A stretch of DNA of 64,000 nt from Sphingopyxis microcysteis. GTDB taxonomy: Bacteria > Pseudomonadota > Alphaproteobacteria > Sphingomonadales > Sphingomonadaceae. Numbering within the stretch: the first letter of the stretch is position 1; every line of letters starts with the position of its first letter. The stretch lies in NCBI RefSeq assembly GCF_012274265.1, contig NZ_JAANYY010000003.1, forward strand, positions 372,001 through 436,000, read 5' to 3'. A program made the position numbers and the translations under genes. Below, in pieces: positions 38,504 to 49,903 of this stretch. The notes beneath the pieces are model-generated. The model did not search any database, had not been told where the DNA came from, and saw only the letters and a list, made by a program, of their open reading frames with translations.

Positions 38504-39244
38504 ATGCGTCTCAGCCCCGCCCTCATCCTCCTGCCGCTGCTCCTGCTCGCCCCCGGGGCCGCCGAAGCCCGGCTGCCCCCGCTCGCGGGCCAGCCGCCGG
38601 TCGCCAGTCCGCCCTATCGCGAAAGCTGGCGCTACACCTGCGACGTCGAACAGCGGCTTGCGGGCGGCACCGTCACCCTCACCCGCCTGTTCACCGACGA
38701 TGGCCAACTCGACGGCGGCGATTTCATGCGCTGGACCGCGGCGGGCCACGATCCGCAGAAAACGCAGCGCCCGCTCGAGGTCGAACTGTCGTACATCTGG
38801 GATCCCGCGCGCCAGCCCGCGATCGACGACCGCGCGATCGAGCTCAAGCTGCGCGTCGGCATCGACGCCGACCTGCCCGAAGTCGCGCTCCTCCACATCA
38901 AGCGCCCCTTCCCGGTCCAGCCGCACGGCATCATCGGCAGCACCGCGCTGTCGACCCAGATCTTTCCCTATGGCGCGCACGACATGACCAACGGCCATGG
39001 CGAGCTGCCGCTCGGCGACCTGCTCGCCTATGCGCAGGGTTACGACCGGCTCGACTGGGCGCTGATCCGCCCGTCCGAACGGCTCGGCGGCGACCGCGAG
39101 CTTGCGCGCGGCACCCTCGACGTCACGGCACTGCGCCAGGCGGTCGCGGCGCTCCCGGCGCTGCGCTCCGCTCTCGCCGCCAAGACCCCCGATCCCAAAG
39201 CGGGCTGCGAACGCGTGCTGTGGCCCGCCACTCCGGATTATTGA
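38504..39244 (+). CDS. Hypothetical exported protein
   Basis: The 246-residue protein starts after GGAGGGAGC with a signal peptide (MRLSPALILLPLLLLAPGAAEA). The mature part contains ESWRYTCDVEQRL, ALLHIKRPFPVQP and TQIFPYGAHDMTNGHGELPL, with cysteines at the two ends that could pair. No family is recognised. It directly follows another exported protein gene and is 8 bp upstream of a LuxR-type response regulator gene on the same strand, so the three may share a transcript. Confidence 0.82.
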   Translation: MRLSPALILLPLLLLAPGAAEARLPPLAGQPPVASPPYRESWRYTCDVEQRLAGGTVTLTRLFTDDGQLDGGDFMRWTAAGHDPQKTQRPLEVELSYIWDPARQPAIDDRAIELKLRVGIDADLPEVALLHIKRPFPVQPHGIIGSTALSTQIFPYGAHDMTNGHGELPLGDLLAYAQGYDRLDWALIRPSERLGGDRELARGTLDVTALRQAVAALPALRSALAAKTPDPKAGCERVLWPATPDY

Positions 39245-39252
39245 GCAAGCCC

Positions 39253-39930
39253 ATGAACGCCCATATCCATTCATCGGACATTCTGAACCGCGCAGCTAAG
39301 CCGCACGCCATGATCGACAATATCATCATTGCCGACGATCATCCGATGTTCCGCGCTGGGCTTGGCCAGCTGGTCGGCAACGCCTTTCCGCACCTCGCGA
39401 TCCATCAGGCCGGAACCGTCGAAGAGATGCTGTGCGTCGCCGAACGCGAAGGCGCGCCGCAGCTGTTCACCATCGACCTGTTGTTCCCCGGCATGGACCC
39501 CGCGCAGACGCTGCCGATGCTACGCGACCGCTTTCCGCGCTCGTCGATCGCGGTCGTCTCGATGCTCGACGACGACGCGACGATCGATCGCGTTATGGGT
39601 TATGGAGCCGATGCGTTTATTGCCAAATCGGTTCATCCGGACCATATGGTCGCCGGGCTCCGCGCGCTGCAACAGGGCGAATTCGTCGTGCTGAAGCCCG
39701 ACCGTCCGTCGATGCGCGCGATGCCGCCGCCCCCCGCCGCGCTGACCGAGCGGCAGGTCGAAGTGCTGACCCTGATCGCCCAGAAACAATCGAACAAGCA
39801 GATCGCGCGCCGCCTCGACCTGTCGCATTTCACCATCCGCAACCATGTCTCGCACCTGCTGCGCACGATGGGCGCCGCAACGCGCAGCGAACTCGCGGAA
39901 AAGGCCCGGAGCGCGGGCATCATCGCCTGA
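39253..39930 (+). CDS. NarL/LuxR-family response regulator
   Basis: The ATG at 39253 gives 225 residues; an ATG at 39310 would start at the conserved receiver opening. The receiver domain has acidic pair ADDHP, phosphoacceptor Asp75 (TIDLLFPG) and the switch Lys in AKS, so phosphorylation should work. The C-terminal LuxR-type helix-turn-helix is ALTERQVEVLTLIAQKQSNK followed by QIARRLDLSHFTIRNHVSHL. No kinase gene is adjacent; the partner may be the CHASE kinase in this window or one elsewhere. The gene lies 8 bp after an exported protein gene. Confidence 0.93.
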   Translation: MNAHIHSSDILNRAAKPHAMIDNIIIADDHPMFRAGLGQLVGNAFPHLAIHQAGTVEEMLCVAEREGAPQLFTIDLLFPGMDPAQTLPMLRDRFPRSSIAVVSMLDDDATIDRVMGYGADAFIAKSVHPDHMVAGLRALQQGEFVVLKPDRPSMRAMPPPPAALTERQVEVLTLIAQKQSNKQIARRLDLSHFTIRNHVSHLLRTMGAATRSELAEKARSAGIIA

Positions 39931-40105
39931 CGCACCATAATCCATCGACCAGTCGCCCCCGCAAGCCCCCCACCCCCTTGCATTTCCCCACCCCCCGCGT
40001 AAGGCGTCCCCAACAAAAACCGCGCGCGCGACTCCTGCTGGCCCGCTCTCCCGCCACGCCAGCGGACGGTCATTCCCCGCCGCGCCAACAGGGGACTGCT
40101 GCAAG

Positions 40106-42778
<2,673 letters not shown>

Positions 42779-42802
42779 GCGCGAACGGGCGGGGATCGGG
42801 CC

Positions 42803-43072
42803 ATGGGCAAACTGCTGTTCCTGATCCTCGGCCTGGCGCTCGGCCTGCTCCTCGCCCGCTATCTGCGCGGGCAGCGGGCAGGCCGCGACCTTTCCGCGCC
42901 GCCGCGACCGATGGTGCGCGTCGGCGACGAGCGGATCGACAATGAGGAAATCCGCGCCCTGATCCGCGCGGACCGCAAGATCGAGGCGATCAAGCTGGTC
43001 CGCGAACGCACCGGCCTCGGCCTTGCCGATGCCAAGGACGCGATCGAGGCGCTCGAGCGGACGATGCGCTGA
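42803..43072 (+). CDS. Membrane-anchored protein with ribosomal L7/L12 C-terminal-like domain
   Basis: The 89-residue protein has one N-terminal membrane segment (MGKLLFLILGLALGLLLARYL), a short linker, then RKIEAIKLVRERTGLGLADA and KDAIEALE, which match the C-terminal domain of ribosomal protein L7/L12. In L7/L12 that domain recruits translation factors. Here it would face the cytoplasm, held at the inner membrane. Similar small proteins exist in other bacteria with unknown role. It follows acnA by 24 bp on the same strand. Confidence 0.85.
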   Translation: MGKLLFLILGLALGLLLARYLRGQRAGRDLSAPPRPMVRVGDERIDNEEIRALIRADRKIEAIKLVRERTGLGLADAKDAIEALERTMR

Positions 43073-43118
43073 ATCGCCTGTCCCCCCGCGGGGTGCAGGC
43101 CACCCAAAGGGACAGCCT

Positions 43119-43394
43119 ATGAGCGTTTTACAGATCGCGATCGAGGTTATCGGCTGGCTCGCCGCCGCGCTGATCCTCGCGAGTTACGTCCTGCTCTCGC
43201 TCGGCAAAATCGAACCGCGCGGCTATCTCTATCAATGGATGAACGTCATCGGGGCGAGCGGGTTCGTCCTCAATTCGGGCTATAATGGCGCGCTACCCTC
43301 GGCGGGGCTGAACGTGGTGTGGGCGTTGATGGGGGTCTTCACCCTGTGGAGCGTGTGGCGCGCGCGCAGGGCAGCTGCGGCGACGCTCCACTAG
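43119..43394 (+). CDS. Small integral membrane protein, CBU_0592-like
   Basis: The ATG at 43119 gives 91 residues. Three hydrophobic segments are visible: about 8-28 (IEVIGWLAAALILASYVLLS), 36-54 and 63-80. The motif GWLAAALILASYVLLS and YQWMNVIGASGFVLNS match the CBU_0592 family of small membrane proteins, whose function is unknown. AAAGGGACA precedes the start. It follows the L7/L12-like gene by 46 bp. Confidence 0.8.
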   Translation: MSVLQIAIEVIGWLAAALILASYVLLSLGKIEPRGYLYQWMNVIGASGFVLNSGYNGALPSAGLNVVWALMGVFTLWSVWRARRAAAATLH

Positions 43395-43421
43395 CGCGTG
43401 ATGATTTCCGGCTTATAACCC

Positions 43422-43508
43422 TCGTCATTGCGAGCGAAGCGAAGCAATCCAGAGCGGTTTACGCCTACTCTGGATTGCCGCGTCGCCTTCGGCTCCTCGC
43501 AATGACGA
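43422..43508. repeat. Inverted repeat, CGTCATTGCGAGCGAAGCGA family
   Basis: Inverted arms begin TCGTCATTGCGAGCGAAGCG and end CTCGCAATGACGA, with an inner pair AATCCAGAG/CTCTGGATT. This sequence class is a dispersed intergenic repeat widely seen in proteobacterial chromosomes. It sits between two convergent genes and may act as a two-way terminator. Confidence 0.85.
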
Positions 43509-43530
43509 AGCGATCTGATGTCATCTCAGC

Positions 43531-44985
43531 CTACCGGACCACCGCCGTATCCCACGCCGCGACCCTGGCCTTCGTATCGGCCAGCATCGCATCGAGCGCC
43601 GCGCGATCATGCACCGATCCGCGCAGGATCACGCTGTCGATCGCCCGCGTCGCGGCAATATCGTCCAGCGGGTTGCGCGTCAGCAGCACCAGATCGGCCG
43701 CCATCCCGGGCTTGATCGCTCCATAACGATCCAGCCAGCCGAACCACGCCGGCCCTGCGCGCGTCGCCGACACGAGCGCCTGCGCCGGGGTCAGCCCCTT
43801 TTCGACGAAAAGCCCGATCTCGTCATGCAGGCCGAAACCGGGATAGTTGAAGCTGTTGAGGAACCCCGCGTCGGTCCCCGCGATGATCGGCACCCCTGCC
43901 TCGGCCAGCATCGGCAGGATCGTTGCGACAGCTTCGATCTGCTCGTGCCGCGCCGCGATCGCGGCGGCGTCGGCCTTGGCCGCGCGCTCGACCCGCCAAT
44001 CATAGGTCTTGCGCAGCTTCGGTCCGATATAGGCCAGCCCCGCGTCCTTCTTATGATCGTCGCGATCGAGATAGGCGATGATCCGGCTGCCGTTCAGCGT
44101 CGGGGTGACCGACACCCCCTGCGCAGCAAAGCGGCGATAGGCGGCCATTGCGGTCGCGCGGTCGAACCCCGCGTCCAGGCGGCGATTCGCCTCGGCGCGG
44201 TCGATCCGGCCTGCGGCGAAATCGGCGGCAATCGCCGCCTCGTCCCTCGCCCCGGCATTATACGCATAGTCGAGATGCTCGATCGAACTGATCCCGGCGT
44301 CGACCGCCTGCTGCACCGTCAGCGCCATCGGGATATGGCCCGAGGTGCGCAGCCCCAGCGCCTTCGCGCGGGTCAGCGCATAGAGGAAGAGTTCGGGTTT
44401 CAACGTGCTGTCGGTGATCTTGACGAAATCGACCTTGTCGCGGCCTTTCAGCCGGGCAAGCGCCGCATCGATATCGGCGGTGCTGCCGACCTCGATCGTC
44501 CCTTTCCACAAGGGCTTGATCCCCTCGATCTTGGCGCCCGAGGTCAGCAGGCGCGGCCCGAACAGGTGGCCGTCCGCAATCTCGCCGCGCCAGCCAAGCA
44601 CCTGATCGGGCAGGTCGCCCGACGCGTCGCGGATCGTCGTGATCCCGTTGGCGACATACAGCGGCAGCAGCGCCCTATTCTCTTCGATCAACTCCGGGCC
44701 GCCGCCGAAATGGACATGCATGTCCCACAGGCCGGGGATCAGGAACTTGCCTTCTCCCGCGACCCGCCGCTTAGCCCGCCATTGGCGCGCAATCGCCGCG
44801 TCCGCGCCAACCGCGACAATATCGTCGCCGCGCAGCACCACCGCCTGCCCCGGCACCGTCCTGGCACCCTCGACATCGACGATCGTCACTTGGCGGATAA
44901 TGACATCGGCCTGCTGCGGCGCTGCCGATACCGGGGGCGACGCGGCGAAGAGGGCGAAGGCGATGGCAGCGAGCAGGCGTTTCAT
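43531..44985 (-). CDS. Exported amidohydrolase (imidazolonepropionase-like/prolidase-type)
   Basis: The ATG at 44985 follows GGAAGGATT and gives 484 residues with a signal peptide (MKRLLAAIAFALFAASPPVSA). The metal-binding HxH is DMHVHFGG; later ligands include HIPMALTVQQAV, EHLDYA and AGTDAGFLNS. Such exported amidohydrolases of the COG1228 type include dipeptidases and lactonases; the substrate is unknown. It should act in the periplasm. It lies 87 bp downstream of glucokinase on the same strand but has no clear part in sugar use. Confidence 0.92.
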   Translation of the reverse strand: MKRLLAAIAFALFAASPPVSAAPQQADVIIRQVTIVDVEGARTVPGQAVVLRGDDIVAVGADAAIARQWRAKRRVAGEGKFLIPGLWDMHVHFGGGPELIEENRALLPLYVANGITTIRDASGDLPDQVLGWRGEIADGHLFGPRLLTSGAKIEGIKPLWKGTIEVGSTADIDAALARLKGRDKVDFVKITDSTLKPELFLYALTRAKALGLRTSGHIPMALTVQQAVDAGISSIEHLDYAYNAGARDEAAIAADFAAGRIDRAEANRRLDAGFDRATAMAAYRRFAAQGVSVTPTLNGSRIIAYLDRDDHKKDAGLAYIGPKLRKTYDWRVERAAKADAAAIAARHEQIEAVATILPMLAEAGVPIIAGTDAGFLNSFNYPGFGLHDEIGLFVEKGLTPAQALVSATRAGPAWFGWLDRYGAIKPGMAADLVLLTRNPLDDIAATRAIDSVILRGSVHDRAALDAMLADTKARVAAWDTAVVR

Positions 44986-45072
44986 GACAAGGAATCCTTC
45001 CGAACAGAAGAGCGCCTTAGGATCAGAACCCATGAATTGCACTATCGCGGCTCGGCGCGGCTCCACCGCCGC

Positions 45073-46041
45073 CTAGGCATATCGCCGTGCAAATGCCGCG
45101 GCGGCGCCGAAAAGGCCGGGTTGCGGATGGGTGATCAGCTTCACCGGCATCGCCGCCATCAGATTTTCGAACCGCCCCTTTGCGACAAAGCGTTCGGGAA
45201 AGCCCGAGCGGACGAGGCTGTCGCGGATGCGCAGCCCCAGCCCGCCCGCGATGACCACCCCGCTTGCCCCCTGCGCCAGCGCCAGATCGCCCGCGACGCT
45301 GCCCAGCGACAGGCAGAAGCGGTCAGCAGCAGCAGCCGCAAGGCTGTCGTCGCCGCGCATCGCCAGCGTCCAGATCGTCCGGTCGTCGAGCGCCGCGACG
45401 GCTCGGCCCTCCAGCCCCGCCAGCGTTTCGTATATGTCGACGATGCCGGGCCCCGCCACGATGCGTTCGATCGACACGCGCCGGTACCGGTCGCGCAGCC
45501 GCGCCAGGATCGCGTCCTCGATCCGGTCGAGCGGCGCAAAGTCGATATGGCCGCCTTCGGTCGCCTGCACCCGGTAATCGCCGCCGCCGCGCCAAACATG
45601 CGCGACGCCCAGTCCGGTGCCGGGGCCGATGACGCTGATCGTGCCGCTTTCGGGAAGCGGTACGTCGGGGCCGCACAGCCGCTCGAAATAGCCCTCGTCG
45701 GCCTGCGCGACCGCATGCCCGACCGCCTCGAAATCATTGACCAGCACATGGCGATCGACGTCCAGCTTTTCGCCGATCAACGCGGGGCGGATGAGCCAGG
45801 GATTGTTGGTGAAGCGGATGACCTCGCCGCGCACCGGCCCCGCCACCGCGATCGCGGCGCTGCGCGGTACCCCGCCTTCGCGGCGCGCGAACGCTTCCCA
45901 CGCCGACTGGAAACTGGCGTGCTGCGCGGTTTGCAGCGTCGTCGCTTCGCCCAGCGCCACGACGCGCCCGCCGGCCACTTCGGCGATCGCAAAGCGCGCA
46001 TGGGTGCCGCCGATATCGACGACAACGACCGCCTCGCTCAT
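45073..46041 (-). CDS. glk: Glucokinase
   Basis: The ATG at 46041 follows AGGGGAGCG and gives 322 residues. The protein phosphorylates glucose with ATP. The N-terminal phosphate loop is VVDIGGTHARFAIAEV; VLVNDFEAVGHAV holds the catalytic Asp; SVIGPGTGLGVA is the second phosphate loop, and EGGHIDFAP binds sugar. These match the bacterial Glk family (not ROK). It lies 25 bp after the MFS sugar transporter gene and would phosphorylate free glucose released by the GH65 phosphorylase reaction. Confidence 0.96.
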   Translation of the reverse strand: MSEAVVVVDIGGTHARFAIAEVAGGRVVALGEATTLQTAQHASFQSAWEAFARREGGVPRSAAIAVAGPVRGEVIRFTNNPWLIRPALIGEKLDVDRHVLVNDFEAVGHAVAQADEGYFERLCGPDVPLPESGTISVIGPGTGLGVAHVWRGGGDYRVQATEGGHIDFAPLDRIEDAILARLRDRYRRVSIERIVAGPGIVDIYETLAGLEGRAVAALDDRTIWTLAMRGDDSLAAAAADRFCLSLGSVAGDLALAQGASGVVIAGGLGLRIRDSLVRSGFPERFVAKGRFENLMAAMPVKLITHPQPGLFGAAAAFARRYA

Positions 46042-46066
46042 CCTGTTCGCTCCCCTTGCGCCGCGA

Positions 46067-47296
46067 TCAGGCCGCAATCGCCCGGATCCGGCGGCGAAGC
46101 AAGTATAGCCCGCCCGCCAGCACTGCGGTCGGGACGAGCATCAGCGTGAAGGCGGTGCGCCCGTCGAGATGCGCGAACAGCGCGCCGGTGATGACCGACC
46201 CCGTCGTCCCGCCCAGCGCCGAGAAAACGACGACCAGCCCCATCAGCGGCGGGTGGCTGCGCCCCGGCATCGCGCTCAGCATCACCGAAATGATCGTCGG
46301 ATAGATCGGCGCGAGCGCGAAGCCGATCAGCGGGAACAGGAAAGCCGCGACCGGCGCGTCGCCCCAGCCGGCAATCGGTCCCGGCGCCAGTCCGTCGGCG
46401 AGCGGCAGGACCAGGATGATCAGCGCCGCCAGCAGCGCCAGGCAGATGTTGAGCACCGGATACCAGTCAAAGCGCGCCATCACCGCCCCTGCGCCGAACC
46501 GCCCGAGCGCGATGCACGCCGCGAACAGGCTGGCCGCCTGCACGCTCATCTGCGCCGGCAGGTGCAACACCTCGTTGTTGAAGGTCGGCAGCCAGGTGCC
46601 GATGCCCTGCTCGATCAGGACAAAGACAAAGGCGCAGACGACAAAGATCAGCACCAGCGGCAGCGCCGCCAGCCGCAGCATCGCCAGCATCGGCGCACGC
46701 TCGGCCGGCTCCGGATCGTCGGCACCGGGCGCGCCCCGCTCATTGACCGGGGCCGAGAGCAAGATCGCGAGCGCCAGCGCGGTCACCCCCGCCAGCACCC
46801 AATAGGCGTTCAGCCAGCGCAGTCCGGCAGGGTCGATAAAGGCGCTGAACACCCAATAGGACGACAGCACCCCGACCATGAACATACCCTCGATCAGGCT
46901 GGTCAGGCTCGCATGGTGCCGCGCGTCGGCGGTCACCAGCCCGATCATCGAATAGACGACAACCTTGGCCACCGCGAACGCCGCACCGACCAGCGCGAAA
47001 TGCAGCTGCGCCGCCCCGAAACTGCCGAGCAAGGGCATGACAATGCACGCGGCGATCGCCAGCACCAGCGATGCGATCAGCGCGTTGCGCAGCCCGAAGC
47101 GCGGCAGGTAACTGGCGGTCGCGAACGATACGACCGCGATCGTGATGTCCTTGAACCCCTCCAGCGTGCTCGCCTCGGGCTTGGTCACGCCAAAGCTCGA
47201 AATCGACTGCAGGATCACCGTCCCGACGCTGTTGAGCAGCATCGCAAAGGCGACATAGGTCAGGATCAGCGCGGCGATCAGTCGGGTGCGGGCCAT
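46067..47296 (-). CDS. MFS sugar transporter
   Basis: The 409-residue protein has twelve hydrophobic segments, starting LIAALILTYVAFAMLLNSVG, and resembles the FucP/glucose-galactose porter branch of the major facilitator superfamily. Conserved spots are EGMFMVGVLSSYWVFS in the first half and FPLIGFALAPIYPTIISVM in the second. It should bring a mono- or disaccharide, probably maltose or glucose, across the inner membrane with protons. It is 25 bp upstream of glk and is downstream of the TonB receptor and phosphorylase genes, fitting a single alpha-glucoside locus. Confidence 0.93.
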   Translation of the reverse strand: MARTRLIAALILTYVAFAMLLNSVGTVILQSISSFGVTKPEASTLEGFKDITIAVVSFATASYLPRFGLRNALIASLVLAIAACIVMPLLGSFGAAQLHFALVGAAFAVAKVVVYSMIGLVTADARHHASLTSLIEGMFMVGVLSSYWVFSAFIDPAGLRWLNAYWVLAGVTALALAILLSAPVNERGAPGADDPEPAERAPMLAMLRLAALPLVLIFVVCAFVFVLIEQGIGTWLPTFNNEVLHLPAQMSVQAASLFAACIALGRFGAGAVMARFDWYPVLNICLALLAALIILVLPLADGLAPGPIAGWGDAPVAAFLFPLIGFALAPIYPTIISVMLSAMPGRSHPPLMGLVVVFSALGGTTGSVITGALFAHLDGRTAFTLMLVPTAVLAGGLYLLRRRIRAIAA

Positions 47297-47369
47297 GATG
47301 CGTCCTTAGGCGAAAGGGGGACGGATGTATCGGGTACGGCAGTGATGGAGGCCATTTTCTACCTCACTT

Positions 47370-47398
47370 CCCGTCATCCCGGACTTGATCCGGGATCC
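47370..47398. repeat. Half of a CGTCATCCCGGACTTGATCC-type repeat
   Basis: A single arm with the hairpin CCCGGA/TCCGGG (47378-47394) is present; its partner arm is missing or diverged. It lies between the TonB receptor terminator and the MFS gene. It looks like a decayed dispersed palindrome. Confidence 0.45.
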
Positions 47399-47482
47399 AC
47401 CGCTGCGCTGACGTCATGGCCCCCGGATTTAGCCTGTCCTGACCTTGTCGAAGGGTCCAGGGTGGAGAAATATCGAAGCCCC

Positions 47483-47522
47483 AAAAAAAGAAGGGGTGGC
47501 CGCGAAGAGGCCGCGACCACCC
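47483..47522 (-). terminator. Rho-independent terminator after the TonB receptor gene
   Basis: Read on the minus strand, GGGTGGTCGCG and CGCGGCCACCC form an 11-bp stem with one wobble pair, followed by CTTCTTTTTTT. It lies 14 bp after the receptor's stop codon. It indicates that the phosphorylase-receptor unit ends here and that MFS-glk have their own promoter or depend on read-through. Confidence 0.85.
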
Positions 47523-47536
47523 AGGGAGGGATGAAC

Positions 47537-49903
47537 TCAGAACCGGTACGCCGCGCTGAACCGGAACGACCGGCCCAGGATCGGGCGCGCATTGACCACC
47601 TGTCCGCCGGTCTGCCCCAGCGTGCGCGGATCGCCCTCGGTCAGCCCGGCCTTGTCGGTCAGATTGTCGGCGGTCACCGCAAATTCCAGCGCGTCGTTCA
47701 CATCGACCCGCACCCCGGCATCGATCTTGAAATAATTCGGCAGCGACTGGGTGTTGGCGGTGTCGGAGAAACGGTCGCCGACATAGCTGAAGGTCGAATA
47801 GAGCGAGACCTTGCTGCCGCCGCCGAATTCGATGTCATAGGACGGGGTCACCCGCCATTGCCATTTCGGCTGGCGCTGCACCCGATTGCCGCTGAGGTCG
47901 ATCGTCCCGCCGCCCGCAAAGAAATCGCGATATTTGGCGTTCAGCCAGGTTCCCGAAAAGGCGATGCTGAAATTGTCGACCGGGCGCAATTGCCCTTCCA
48001 GCTCGATCCCGGTGCTGCGCGCGCCGCCGATGTCGGCGACCGGCGCGCCATTCTGGATCACCGTCGTCACCAGCCCGGTGAACTTGGTGTGGAACAAGGT
48101 GGCATAGAGCGAGACCGGATCGGTGCGGACCTTGAGCCCACCCTCGAAATTGTCGACCCGCGGCGACACGAAAACCCCGTCGCGCAAATTGTCGAAAAAG
48201 GGATTGGTGTTGCCGCGGTTGTAGCGGACATAGGCGCCGATCGACGACGAGAAGTCGTAATTCAGCCCCGCGGTCCACGACCAGGCGCCCTTTTTATACG
48301 CAATGGTGCGGAAGGTGCCGTTCAGCACCGCCGTGCCATTGTTATAGAGCGTGTTCGGGTTGCCGTCGGTGTCGACCCCGAAATCATTATTCTCCAGCGT
48401 CCCGCTCGCCTTGTAATTCTGGTACCGCACCCCGGCGTCGAAGCGCAATTCGGGCGTGATCTGAAACTCGTCGGTCGCGTAAAAGGCATATTCGCGGCCG
48501 TCATAGGCGGCGTTGACGTTGAAGAACGAACCCTGGGTAAAGCCGCGGTCGGTCGCGACCTGGCCGTTCGCCAGCGTCAAATTGAGCAGCCGCGCATTAT
48601 TTTCGGCGGTCAGCAGATGGACATTGCCCAGGTTCCACTGATCGTTCGATGAAAAATCGGCGAAATAGGCACCGACGGTCAGCTTGTTGCTGCCGCTTTC
48701 CCATTCGACCGCCAGGTCGTTGGCGAAATTTTCGATCTGCTTGCGGACGATCCACGTCCCGGCGCGGATCACCTGCTGCGTCCCCGCCACGGCCTGCCCG
48801 CCGTCGACATAGGTCAGGCTGCCCACCGTGCTGCCCAGCGAGGCGGCATAGGCGTTGGCGGTCGTCGCGGTGCTCGCGGGGACGAGCCCCGTCGTGTCGG
48901 CGTCGCCCTTCAGGTAGCTCGCGCGGTAGCGCAGCTGCACCCCGTCGCCGACCTCATAGTCGAAATTGGTGCCAAGGTTGACCAGCTTGGCGCCGCGGCC
49001 GTCGGCCAGATTGGCGCGGGTGCCGTCGGGCAGCGTGCTCAGCCGCGTTTCAGGCCCGGCCAGCGCCCCCGAACCCAGGTCGATATTGCCGAACTGGCGC
49101 ACCTTGTCGCCGTCGCGGATCACCGGGATCGGCAGCAGCCACTGGCCGCGATCGTTGAGGTAGCGGGCAAAGACGAGGATCGAACCCTTGTCCAGGTCGT
49201 GGCGGATATTGCCGGTGATCTGGCCGCCCTTTTCGGCGGTGAAGCGCGGGTCGCGGATGCCGTTGCCGCTGGCATAATAGCCGCCGACCATGAAGCTGGT
49301 GTTCTCGCCCAGCGGCCCCGACAGCAGCAGGTCGCCGCGCAGGTCGCCATAATCGGTGACGCTGGCCTTCACCAACCCTTCGAAATCGCGCCCGCCTTCC
49401 TTCTGGACGAAGTTGACGGTCAGGCCCGGCTGGCCGTTGCCGAACAGCGCGCCGGTGCCGCCGCGCACCGCCTCGACCCGCTCGATCGTCTCGTCGATGC
49501 GGATCAACTGGGTGTTCTCGAGGAACGACAGCGTCGGCGGCGAGAAAAAGGGGACGCCCTGCACGGTCAGCGTGACGAATTCGGCGTCGCCGCCCGACGG
49601 ATAGCCGCGCACAAAGATGTTGGCGCCATTCTGGCCGCCCGAGCTTTCCGCAGACACGCCGGGGATGACCTTGAACAGGTCGGCGGTGCTGTTCGGCGCC
49701 GCGCGCTCGATCGCGTCGGAATTGATGCTGGTGATCGCGAACGCCGCGTCCTGGCGATTGACCCCGCCACCCGCGGTGCCGGTGACAATGATTTCCTCAT
49801 TCGCCGCCGCCGCATCGTCGACCTGAGGCGATTCCTGCGCGAACGCCGCGGTCGGCAGCGCGGCGAGCGCGATCGACGACAGCAGATAGCTTTTCTTCAA
49901 CAT
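47537..49903 (-). CDS. TonB-dependent receptor of the alpha-glucoside locus
   Basis: The 788-residue protein has a signal peptide (MLKKSYLLSSIALAALPTAAFAQ), a TonB-box-like EEIIVTGTA, a plug domain (AFAITSINSDAIERAAPNST to VEAVRGGTGALFGNGQPG) and a barrel that ends AAYRF, the outer-membrane signature. It should import a glucan or oligosaccharide. Its start overlaps the stop of the GH65 gene by 7 bp, so it is translated from the same message. A strong terminator follows it. The specific sugar is inferred from the neighbouring phosphorylase and is not visible in the sequence. Confidence 0.95.
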   Translation of the reverse strand: MLKKSYLLSSIALAALPTAAFAQESPQVDDAAAANEEIIVTGTAGGGVNRQDAAFAITSINSDAIERAAPNSTADLFKVIPGVSAESSGGQNGANIFVRGYPSGGDAEFVTLTVQGVPFFSPPTLSFLENTQLIRIDETIERVEAVRGGTGALFGNGQPGLTVNFVQKEGGRDFEGLVKASVTDYGDLRGDLLLSGPLGENTSFMVGGYYASGNGIRDPRFTAEKGGQITGNIRHDLDKGSILVFARYLNDRGQWLLPIPVIRDGDKVRQFGNIDLGSGALAGPETRLSTLPDGTRANLADGRGAKLVNLGTNFDYEVGDGVQLRYRASYLKGDADTTGLVPASTATTANAYAASLGSTVGSLTYVDGGQAVAGTQQVIRAGTWIVRKQIENFANDLAVEWESGSNKLTVGAYFADFSSNDQWNLGNVHLLTAENNARLLNLTLANGQVATDRGFTQGSFFNVNAAYDGREYAFYATDEFQITPELRFDAGVRYQNYKASGTLENNDFGVDTDGNPNTLYNNGTAVLNGTFRTIAYKKGAWSWTAGLNYDFSSSIGAYVRYNRGNTNPFFDNLRDGVFVSPRVDNFEGGLKVRTDPVSLYATLFHTKFTGLVTTVIQNGAPVADIGGARSTGIELEGQLRPVDNFSIAFSGTWLNAKYRDFFAGGGTIDLSGNRVQRQPKWQWRVTPSYDIEFGGGSKVSLYSTFSYVGDRFSDTANTQSLPNYFKIDAGVRVDVNDALEFAVTADNLTDKAGLTEGDPRTLGQTGGQVVNARPILGRSFRFSAAYRF

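Noticed and set aside
43609-46149. Open frame of 846 codons antisense to the amidohydrolase and glucokinase genes
   Set aside because: Both opposite-strand genes have full motifs and ribosome-binding sites; the antisense product is low in hydrophobic residues and rich in Arg, Gln and Asp, as codon shadows are.
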